A stretch of DNA of 5,401 nt, taken from the NCBI GenBank assembly GCA_017848155.1, contig JAGAKC010000079.1:1-5401 (forward strand), in the 5' to 3' direction. Position 1 is the first letter of the stretch. Each line of letters opens with the position of its first letter. Positions 1 through 5,283 of this stretch are shown here, in pieces. Position numbers and translations under genes: made by a program. The notes under the pieces were generated by a model that did not search any database, was not told the DNA's origin, and worked only from the letters and a program-made list of their open reading frames with translations. This DNA comes from Oscillospiraceae bacterium (GTDB lineage: Bacteria > Bacillota > Clostridia > Oscillospirales > Ruminococcaceae).

Positions 1-1414
1 AAAGACCTGCAGGATAGTCCATTATCATGACTACCTGATACGCCTCTGCATTATAACCTGCATCCTTGTTGTACTCGTAGATATTGTCAAACTCACCACG
101 CAGACATCTCTGGGTTATGCCCGAGATATGCTCGGTAAGCGTGCGCAGCTTTGATTCAAGGTCCTCGGAAGTAGTCCATATCTGTCCGTTTATCAGCTCA
201 CCCGAGCGTGTATCCATATCCACAAGACCGGAGAACAACGAAAAGCTTCCGCCAAGAGCAACGGGGTCATAGAAAGTGAAGTTCAGCTTTCCAAGCTGCA
301 TCATCATAAAAAGACGAAGCGCAATACCGCTTGCAAGATCTCTTATAAGCTCGGTCGCATTTCCGCCGTAACGGAATATGTAGTTAAGATCACCGTCAAA
401 CTGTGCGCTGTGCGGTACGAGCAGCTTCTTTCCTCTGTACATGAAGCTGTAGTAGCGCTCAAGAATACTGACCGCAAAATCGGATAGACCGCTGTCCGAA
501 AGATCCTGCTCAAGGTCGCCTATACGAATGGAGCGTGGTATATTATCTGTACAACCGTACTCGTCATAATTCGGCTCATCGCTGTATATCTCGTCAAACT
601 CCTGCGCAAGCTCCCTGAACGGAAAACGTGCAAGGAACTCTGCCTGAAGCGATTCCTTTCTTGCTTCAAGACCTGCTGCAACGGCAGCTCTCTTGTCCTT
701 TGCATAGCCTTTCAGCTGCGTAAATGTACCGTCAAGACTTTCAGCGCTTTTTGAAAAATACTCATCCACTGACGTAGTCATTCCAGAAAACTGAGCCTTG
801 CCCTTGTCAGACAGCGCCGAAAGCTCGTTCATCAGCACAGGCTTGTCATCAAAAATACGCTTTCTCGCCTTAGCCATATGCTCGGTCAGCACGCTCTCCG
901 CCCTGCGGCAATAGCTGTAGAGCTTACGGCAGGCTGACTTCTTCTCCGAGGTATGTACACCCTTAAGTGCCTCATCGACCTCATATGCGATGGATATGAT
1001 CTCCCCGGGCTTTTCAAGAAAGCTCTCCGCCGAAAAAGACAGCTGCGACGGCTTGTTCTGATGATATTTATTGTACTCCGTAACATTTCGCACGCTTGCT
1101 TCTGCGCTACGCACCATGCCGAGTGCACGACGGCACGCAGAAATAAGGTCGATATCCGCCGCATGACGAGATATGAAATTCTCCGTAGCGTCATCATTTT
1201 CATTACGCAGAGCCGTTACGGCACCGCCGTTGTCCTTATGTATCTTTATGCCCTCGCCGCTTACAGTGCGCAGAGCATTGTCCGATGTAGTCTTAACATA
1301 GCCGTCTATCTTTTGCGTTATCTCCTCAAAATCGGATACGGCAGCCTTGTAATCCCTGTCAAGCTGCAATAACGCATCAACGAACTCATTTAAGAATGAG
1401 ATAGAAAAATGCAT
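1..1414 (-). CDS. FtsK/SpoIIIE-like (HerA-FtsK superfamily) ATPase with long helical N-terminus, 3' end outside window
   Basis: The reading frame is open from the ATG at 1414-1412 to the left edge, giving 471 residues without a stop. Residues 1-270 are mostly helical and charged, with no recognisable enzyme motif. From about residue 290 the protein matches a family of large FtsK-like ATPases I know from motif order: LLVPHSA (331-337), a glycine-poor FRYGGNATELIRDL where a P-loop would sit, KLNFTFYDPVALGGSF (376-391), QIWTTSEDLE (411-420), LTEHI (426-430), YEYNKDAG (446-453) and DYPAGL (466-471). In that family this is a degenerate first ATPase-like domain, and the active GxxGxGKS/T domain follows further C-terminal, here beyond the window. 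Members are predicted ring or motor NTPases; the substrate is unknown. It is the last visible gene of an operon, 12 bases after the preceding stop. The start is supported by AGGAGGG six bases upstream. The superfamily call is firm; the biological role is not known. Confidence 0.82.
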   Translation of the reverse strand, partial: MHFSISFLNEFVDALLQLDRDYKAAVSDFEEITQKIDGYVKTTSDNALRTVSGEGIKIHKDNGGAVTALRNENDDATENFISRHAADIDLISACRRALGMVRSAEASVRNVTEYNKYHQNKPSQLSFSAESFLEKPGEIISIAYEVDEALKGVHTSEKKSACRKLYSYCRRAESVLTEHMAKARKRIFDDKPVLMNELSALSDKGKAQFSGMTTSVDEYFSKSAESLDGTFTQLKGYAKDKRAAVAAGLEARKESLQAEFLARFPFRELAQEFDEIYSDEPNYDEYGCTDNIPRSIRIGDLEQDLSDSGLSDFAVSILERYYSFMYRGKKLLVPHSAQFDGDLNYIFRYGGNATELIRDLASGIALRLFMMMQLGKLNFTFYDPVALGGSFSLFSGLVDMDTRSGELINGQIWTTSEDLESKLRTLTEHISGITQRCLRGEFDNIYEYNKDAGYNAEAYQVVMIMDYPAGL

Positions 1415-1420
1415 CCCGTA

Positions 1421-1427
1421 CCCTCCT
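1421..1427 (-). promoter_or_regulatory. Ribosome binding site of the FtsK-like gene
   Basis: AGGAGGG on the minus strand lies six bases before the ATG at 1414-1412 and shares its first base with the TAA stop of the preceding gene. It fixes the start of the FtsK-like protein and points to translation soon after the upstream ribosome terminates. Confidence 0.85.
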
Positions 1428-2443
1428 TACTTTGCAGCGCATGCATACTGCACTGCACGATCAAAATTAGCGTCGCCAAGCACCTCACGGAGCTTTGCAT
1501 GGTCGCCGCTGCTTATCATGGCATCCAGCGCCTCTTTCTGTGCGTCTATCGCCTTTATCTCCGCAATAAATGCCTGCGTTTTCTGCTCAAACGCTTTAAG
1601 CTCTTTAAGCTGAGCTTCTATGAACGTCTTTCTTTCGTCACGCTTAGCAATAAGCTCCGCACCTGCGTTTTTGGCAGGGTGCTGTGCGCTGATCTTTTCA
1701 AGCTCATCCGCCACATCTATAGACATAGCGCTTATCGCCTCAAGATCGGTCTTATATGTAAAGTGCTCGTTTTCGGATATCTCGTCCTTGTTTTCGATAT
1801 CAGCTCTTATGTCCATCGCCGCCATCTGTGCATCGGAAAGAGCCTGTCTGTACTCGTGCAGCTGCATCCTGCAGCCACATTCGAGCTGTTTAAGCTCCTG
1901 CTCATACTGCTGCAATGATATCCATGCGCTCGTCATAGCACTGCGCTTTTCAGCGACCTGCTGCTGAAGCTCACCAAGGCGCCGGGGTATTTCAAGCCGC
2001 TTCTTCATGGCGGCACATTTCGAGCTTACCATGGACGACAGCGTTTCCCTTAGTCTTGCATGAGCTCTGCCCACATTAAGATATACTTCCTTTTCTGCGT
2101 CGCTGCCTGACATGCATGCAGCGCCGTAATCACTCATCTCTGTAATGCTGACACCGCTCAGAAGAAGCTCGCCGTCACTGCGGCAGCCTGACCTTGCGAG
2201 AAGCCTTAACCAATGCGCTTCCGCAGAATTTGGCGACCAGCGCATCACCTCTGTACACGCAGCCTCGCCCTCGGCAAATCTGCCCTGAGTTATCAGCTTC
2301 TGTGCAGCAACGAAAGCTTTCTGTGCATTTTCATGCACCTGCGCATCAGCAATGCGGCTGAAGCCCTCAGCTGCACCGCAGAAAAAGCACTTTGCGGCAT
2401 AATGTATCATTCTTGCGCACTTTGTACATTTTACGATAGTCAC
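1427..2443 (-). CDS. Zinc-ribbon, TPR-like and coiled-coil protein of unknown function
   Basis: The product has 338 residues and no signal peptide or membrane span. It opens with a four-cysteine zinc ribbon, C6-x2-C9 and C19-x2-C22. Residues about 38-130 look TPR-like: helices containing GRFAEGEAACTEV, then SPNSAEAHWLRLLARSG, then a DYGAAC...AEKEVYLNVGRAHA stretch. This resembles the TPR-type modules found in several Firmicute zinc-ribbon proteins; that comparison is from memory. Residues about 130-215 and 230-312 are rich in E, K, Q and A with heptad-like spacing and probably form coiled coils. The start is GTG, not ATG; it overlaps the preceding stop as GTGA and has GGGAGG seven bases upstream. 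It sits between a membrane protein gene and the FtsK-like gene, so an adaptor linking membrane and ATPase is a plausible inference. Function is otherwise unknown. Confidence 0.85.
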   Translation of the reverse strand: MTIVKCTKCARMIHYAAKCFFCGAAEGFSRIADAQVHENAQKAFVAAQKLITQGRFAEGEAACTEVMRWSPNSAEAHWLRLLARSGCRSDGELLLSGVSITEMSDYGAACMSGSDAEKEVYLNVGRAHARLRETLSSMVSSKCAAMKKRLEIPRRLGELQQQVAEKRSAMTSAWISLQQYEQELKQLECGCRMQLHEYRQALSDAQMAAMDIRADIENKDEISENEHFTYKTDLEAISAMSIDVADELEKISAQHPAKNAGAELIAKRDERKTFIEAQLKELKAFEQKTQAFIAEIKAIDAQKEALDAMISSGDHAKLREVLGDANFDRAVQYACAAK

Positions 2444-2958
2444 GTTGAAACCTCCCGGTCAGAAATATCCTCTGCTGCATTCTTCAGCACTCTCTCATAT
2501 TCCGTAAACGAAACAAGTCCGCTCATTATATCCTCTATCATCTTTTCACTGCAATAGCTTACATGCAGTATAGAATGATCTGCCATCGCTCTTTCCCTGC
2601 AGGAATCCTGAACATTGTCAGACATCGTCTTTATCTCTGCCGCAAAACGACGACGCTGACGGATAGCTCCTTCACTGCGCTCCTCCATTTTAAGGTCACT
2701 GTTACGTCTTGACCTGTCCGCATTCATCACAAGACCGATGATAAATCCAACGATCGCTCCGCAGAAAGCTCCTATAGCAAGTACTATCACATACGTACTC
2801 ACACTCCAGATCTTCAGCTGAAACTTTGATAATTCAAACGATTCGAACTCTCCTAAGAAGTCAAACACGTCGAACAGCAGCACCACTACGCACAGCACCG
2901 CAGCCGCACCAATGCCAAAGAAAACTCCTCGAAGTACCTTACTAAAAACGTTACCCAT
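2440..2958 (-). CDS. Small two-span membrane protein with cytoplasmic C-terminal domain
   Basis: The 172-residue product has two hydrophobic segments, about residues 10-31 and 54-79; the second contains a glycine-rich AIGAFCGAIVGFIIG stretch. The loop between them is short and acidic (D30, D33, E37, E39, E42). Basic residues (R82, R84, R85) follow the second span, so by the positive-inside rule both ends should be cytoplasmic. The remaining 90 or so residues are charged and predicted helical, with no known motif. I do not recognise the family. It is the first gene of the three-gene operon: a strong promoter lies just upstream, AGAAGGGA precedes the ATG by eight bases, and the stop overlaps the next gene's GTG start. 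A likely job is to anchor the zinc-ribbon and FtsK-like partners to the membrane; that is inference from gene order only. Confidence 0.8.
   Translation of the reverse strand: MGNVFSKVLRGVFFGIGAAAVLCVVVLLFDVFDFLGEFESFELSKFQLKIWSVSTYVIVLAIGAFCGAIVGFIIGLVMNADRSRRNSDLKMEERSEGAIRQRRRFAAEIKTMSDNVQDSCRERAMADHSILHVSYCSEKMIEDIMSGLVSFTEYERVLKNAAEDISDREVST
2451..2456 (-). promoter_or_regulatory. Ribosome binding site deciding the GTG start
   Basis: GGGAGG lies inside the 3' end of the membrane protein gene, seven bases before the GTG at 2443-2441. No better ATG start is seen nearby in this frame, and the zinc-ribbon cysteines follow at residues 6 and 9, so GTG is the likely start. The GTGA overlap suggests translational coupling. 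Confidence 0.8.
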
Positions 2959-2966
2959 ATGACCGA

Positions 2967-2974
2967 TCCCTTCT
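2967..2974 (-). promoter_or_regulatory. Ribosome binding site of the two-span membrane protein gene
   Basis: AGAAGGGA on the minus strand, eight bases before the ATG at 2958-2956. It is less perfect than the sites of the two following genes but normally spaced. Confidence 0.6.
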
Positions 2975-3021
2975 GTCCGATTAATAACTATGCCTTTTAT
3001 TGGAGCACAGCATACAGAAAT

Positions 3022-3050
3022 ATTTTACACCCAAATCATCCATTTGTCAA
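3022..3050 (-). promoter_or_regulatory. Sigma-A-type promoter of the three-gene operon
   Basis: On the minus strand TTGACA (3050-3045) is followed after 17 bases by TAAAAT (3027-3022). The -35 box is consensus, the spacing optimal and the -10 box one base off consensus. Transcription should begin near 3015, giving an untranslated leader of about 57 bases before the membrane protein gene. It sits in the only real gap between the germination operon and the left-hand operon, so the latter can be expressed in vegetative cells independently of the sporulation genes. I see no extended -10 and no sporulation sigma factor pattern here. Confidence 0.75.
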
Positions 3051-3058
3051 CTACAAAT
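3042..3058. promoter_or_regulatory. Possible operator: dyad overlapping the -35 box
   Basis: ATTTGT and ACAAAT form a perfect 6-base inverted repeat around the five-base centre AGTTG on the minus strand. The right half overlaps the TTGACA box, a position where a bound dimeric repressor would block polymerase. It is short and AT-rich, so chance is a real alternative. Confidence 0.3.
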
Positions 3059-3083
3059 AACAATAATATCCGCAATAGTAACA

Positions 3084-4022
3084 TCACTGAGCCTCTCTCC
3101 ACAGGGACAGACCTGCCCTTGCCATAGAGTCAAGCTCCTTTCTCGCCTGCTGCTCCTGCTCCTCGGTCAGCTTCTGACCAGTGCGTGTACGGAACGATGC
3201 TTCTATCTGCGGATAACCCTTATCATCCTGTTCCACCTTTATATTGTACGCTTCGCAGGTCAGCTCCCCCTCGTCAAGCATATAATTCAGCGGCATTCCG
3301 TCCGAACCCTCGGACAAAAGCATAAAGCCTGACGTTTCTTCGTTGTCGGCGTGTATTCCAAGCTTCCCGTCAACTATCAGCCTTGCCCCATCCAGCACCA
3401 CAGTACGACCATCCTTATCGGTAGTCATTCCGCTGCCGTTTTTTCCCTCGGCAAAGCTGGGTATCAGCGTTTTCCGTCCGCCCATATCATCAGCCAGCAC
3501 GTCAAGCAGCGTAGTATACGGCGATACTCCCGTAAGATACGCATTCAGTATCATAGAGTAAGGCTTTTCAGCGGAGGTCATCCCCTCCGTGAACTCCATA
3601 TCAGTGAGCAGCTCAGCACGCTCCGCACAGCATATGGGTGTATTAAGACTGCATCTCATATCCCTGTACAGCATGTTCAGCACCGATATGATATCCGCAT
3701 CCTCAAAGCCGCTTCCGAACACCAGAAGCTTGCTCTCACTCATGTAGATATCCTTTCCGTCAGTGAGTGACAGCTGCTTCACTGCTTCACCGAGTGTTTT
3801 GCCGCTGCCCGTGACCTTAATGACATTAGATTTCGTCGCATCTATAGTGCCGCCGCTGCCGCCTGCACTGAAAAGGAGTGCACTGAGCCTGTACTGACCA
3901 TCCTCGTGATCTATAGCAGCAAGCTGTATTATTGCACGATCCCCAAGCTCCGTTATATCTGCACAGCCTGTACAGACCGTACACATAATGAGCATCAGGA
4001 GAATAGCCACAGTTCTTCTCAT
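3084..4022 (-). CDS. gerAC: Ger(x)C-family spore germination lipoprotein (GerAC-like), short C-terminus
   Basis: This is the C subunit of a GerA-type germinant receptor, a lipoprotein on the inner spore membrane that works with the A and B subunits to respond to germinants. A signal peptide spans residues 1-19 and the lipidated cysteine is probably C20 (VCTGC; cysteine instead of the usual leucine at -3). Family features include ITELGDRAIIQLAAID just after the cysteine, GKTLGEAVKQL (74-84), DIYMSESKLLVFG (91-103) and the C-terminal-domain entry DGARLIVDGKLGI (211-223). At 312 residues it is shorter than the usual 350-400 and stops at LWREAQ, where relatives continue through another region of several dozen residues. 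The 33 bases after the stop hold no convincing continuation in another frame. The ATG overlaps the permease stop as ATGA, with AAAGGAG six bases upstream. The family call rests on motif pattern plus operon position. Confidence 0.85.
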   Translation of the reverse strand: MRRTVAILLMLIMCTVCTGCADITELGDRAIIQLAAIDHEDGQYRLSALLFSAGGSGGTIDATKSNVIKVTGSGKTLGEAVKQLSLTDGKDIYMSESKLLVFGSGFEDADIISVLNMLYRDMRCSLNTPICCAERAELLTDMEFTEGMTSAEKPYSMILNAYLTGVSPYTTLLDVLADDMGGRKTLIPSFAEGKNGSGMTTDKDGRTVVLDGARLIVDGKLGIHADNEETSGFMLLSEGSDGMPLNYMLDEGELTCEAYNIKVEQDDKGYPQIEASFRTRTGQKLTEEQEQQARKELDSMARAGLSLWREAQ

Positions 4023-4912
4023 ATACTTCTCCTTTCGGTCTTTTTCTTTCGTTCAAATACGACCCTGACAACTGCATAGGCACTGAACAGAAGCAGCGCA
4101 CACCTCATAGCTGCCGCCAACGACCAGATCGCGCCGAGAAAGCCGTCAAGACGCTTGAATAGCGCTATATCTGCCAGCTGTGCCGAGGCGATAAACGGAT
4201 ATTCCGCAGAAGCGGTGAATTCACCCAGAACTCCGATGTTGAACAGCATGATAAGAACTGTTCCTGCCGCAGATGAAAGTGCGAACAGAAAGCCCGTCGC
4301 TCCGCATCCGAGAGAATCCTCTTTTGGTCTTACATAAGGAAGCAGCGCAGCAAATGCGAGATACTCTCCGCATCGCATCATACGCTCGACCACCTGCCGC
4401 ACGAACACATCATCAAGCTCCGCACCGGGAAGCTCACGCACATGTATATGCGGAATATCAGCAACGACCACCACAAGCGTTATCACCGCACCTGCAACCA
4501 GGATCAATGCCCCTGCACGTGCGATGCCCTCTGCACCCTTTCCTGCCGAATACAGCGCAAACAGTGCAACAAGCACGAACATGACCGCACCCGACATTCC
4601 GCCGAGAAGCGTGCGCTGTGCAAATTCAGCGCTGTAGAGTGCTGTTTTCAGCGACATGAGCAGAAGTATCACCGCACTGACACTACCGGATATGATACCC
4701 AGTACCTTGCTCCTGCTTTTTATCGAGCCATAGACCGAGCGACCTCCGACCGAATACAAAAGCACCGGAAGTGCCAGCAGAAAGCATATTCCCTCTGCCG
4801 AAAGTGCTGACGCAAATCCAGCTATACTGAAATCCCCTGTCTGAGGAAACACTATCTCCGCACTTAGCCGAGATAGCAGCAACACACAAAACAACTGTGA
4901 ACGACTTATCAT
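4019..4912 (-). CDS. gerAB: GerAB-like spore germination permease (APC superfamily), shortened
   Basis: This is the B subunit of the germinant receptor, an integral membrane protein related to amino-acid permeases and thought to bind the germinant. The N-terminus ISRSQLFCVLLLS fits the family's IS-x-x-Q-x-F opening. GAEGIARAGALILVAGAVI (126-144) fits the G-x-E-x-I-x-R helix, and AEYPFIASAQLADIALFKRLDGF (236-258) with IWSLAAAMR matches the YP...RLD...W region near the end. Hydrophobic segments are seen near residues 5-22, 30-55, 68-90, 105-123, 132-152, 182-194, 205-228 and 258-286: about eight, not ten. Its 297 residues compare with roughly 360 in typical members, so loops or a helix pair are reduced. 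The tail is strongly basic. GGAGAG precedes the ATG closely. Sixteen bases separate this start from the stop of the nearest repeated A-subunit end. Confidence 0.85.
   Translation of the reverse strand: MISRSQLFCVLLLSRLSAEIVFPQTGDFSIAGFASALSAEGICFLLALPVLLYSVGGRSVYGSIKSRSKVLGIISGSVSAVILLLMSLKTALYSAEFAQRTLLGGMSGAVMFVLVALFALYSAGKGAEGIARAGALILVAGAVITLVVVVADIPHIHVRELPGAELDDVFVRQVVERMMRCGEYLAFAALLPYVRPKEDSLGCGATGFLFALSSAAGTVLIMLFNIGVLGEFTASAEYPFIASAQLADIALFKRLDGFLGAIWSLAAAMRCALLLFSAYAVVRVVFERKKKTERRSI
4029..4035 (-). promoter_or_regulatory. Ribosome binding site of the GerAC-like gene
   Basis: AAAGGAG lies within the last codons of the permease gene, six bases before the ATG at 4022-4020. It supports that start and coupled translation through the ATGA overlap. 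Confidence 0.75.
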
Positions 4913-4915
4913 TTT

Positions 4916-4921
4916 CTCTCC
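4916..4921 (-). promoter_or_regulatory. Ribosome binding site of the GerAB-like gene
   Basis: GGAGAG on the minus strand, with its GGAG core five bases before the ATG at 4912-4910. It lies between the TAA of repeat copy 1 (4929-4931) and the permease start, which suggests that this junction is the original A/B gene boundary. Confidence 0.7.
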
Positions 4922-4928
4922 AATATCC

Positions 4929-5039
4929 TTATTCTGCCCCGTTCAACCCCTGCAAGGTTATATCGTCCTGCGCCATCTTCTTCCACCCTGCACGTATGAA
5001 CATATCACGTCCCGCTTTGGGGGTGAAAGGCGAAATCGG
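4929..5039 (-). pseudogene. Orphan duplicate of the GerAA C-terminal end, copy 1 (nearest gerAB)
   Basis: Thirty-six codons plus TAA encode the same peptide as the real A-subunit end (PISPFTPKAGRDMF... to NGAE). Compared with the authentic copy at 5283-5401 there are four synonymous changes (GAT/GAC, AAT/AAC, GGC/GGG, GAG/GAA) and a TAG-to-TAA change, with no amino-acid difference. There is no upstream start or ribosome binding site, so it is not expected to be translated alone. It directly abuts the gerAB ribosome binding site and probably marks the original gene junction. Confidence 0.8.
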
Positions 5040-5106
5040 CTTTTTTTGCGGTTTCGGAACGAAACTTCGGTCACTCCGACCGAAGAGCCAAAAAAGCAAT
5101 TTCGCC
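5029..5106. repeat. Palindromic cloverleaf-like element, copy E1
   Basis: An outer stem pairs GGCGAAAT-cg-GCTTTTTT (5029-5046) with AAAAAAGC-a-ATTTCGCC (5090-5106). Inside are two adjacent perfect hairpins: GTTTCG-gaa-CGAAAC (5051-5065) and TTCGGTC-actcc-GACCGAA (5066-5084). On the minus strand its first base is the last base of the copy 2 TAG stop, and its other end lies within the copy 1 codons for PIS. The fold suggests a small non-autonomous repeat (REP- or MITE-like) or a DNA cruciform; it carries no gene. It is not a classical terminator, because no hairpin is followed directly by a T run. Confidence 0.8.
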
Positions 5107-5216
5107 TACTCTGCGCCATTCAACCCCTGCAGCGTTATATCATCCTGCGCCATCTTTTTCCACCCTGCACGTATAAACATATCACGTCCTGCTTTGGGGG
5201 TGAAAGGCGAAATCGG
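5106..5216 (-). pseudogene. Orphan duplicate of the GerAA C-terminal end, copy 2 (middle)
   Basis: Thirty-six codons plus TAG encode exactly the same peptide as copies 1 and 3. It is the most diverged copy: five differences from copy 3 and nine from copy 1 within the codons, all synonymous (for example GCG/GCA, TTC/TTT, AAG/AAA, ACC/ACG, TTG/CTG). It lies between the two palindromic elements. It has no start codon with a ribosome binding site of its own. Confidence 0.8.
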
Positions 5217-5283
5217 CTTTTTTTGCGGTTTCGGAACGAAACTTCGGTCGCTCCGACCGAAGAGTAAAAAAAGCAATTTCGCC
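5206..5283. repeat. Palindromic cloverleaf-like element, copy E2
   Basis: This is the same element 177 bases further right, with both inner hairpins intact. It differs from E1 at three bases outside the coding part: A to G in a hairpin loop, and CC to TA next to the A run. The second change lengthens the inner outer-stem block to GCTTTTTTT with AAAAAAAGC, so E2 folds slightly better than E1. The loop change leaves pairing untouched. It follows directly on the TAG of the authentic gerAA end. Confidence 0.8.

Noticed and set aside
953..1918. Long plus-strand open frames (953-1372 and 1409-1918)
   Set aside because: They run antisense to the FtsK-like and zinc-ribbon genes. Their products are rich in C, R, Y and L without domain features, and no ribosome binding site was seen. 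They are codon-bias shadows.
3051..3083. Frameshifted remainder of the GerAC C-terminus after the stop
   Set aside because: Other frames after the TGA give at most 13 or so residues before a stop and do not resemble the family's end.
2959..3083. Terminator for the germination operon
   Set aside because: I found no GC-rich hairpin followed by a T run. The only dyad overlaps the promoter, so I do not call one.
3000..3770. Plus-strand frames opposite the GerAC-like gene
   Set aside because: They are antisense to a well-supported family member, with low-complexity Ser/Pro- or His-rich products and no supporting start signals.
3826..4101. 91-residue minus-strand frame across the GerAB/GerAC overlap
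   Set aside because: It is a different frame on the same strand as two recognised genes joined by an ATGA overlap, and its product resembles no family.
5029..5106. tRNA or intrinsic terminator
   Set aside because: The cloverleaf-like fold lacks an acceptor CCA region, a T-loop GTTCRA motif and an anticodon arm. Neither inner hairpin is followed by a T run on either strand as a terminator needs.
5046..5267. Plus-strand 73-residue frame across the repeats
   Set aside because: It is a read of the palindromic elements and the antisense gerAA end. The internal repetition in its product only mirrors the DNA repeat.
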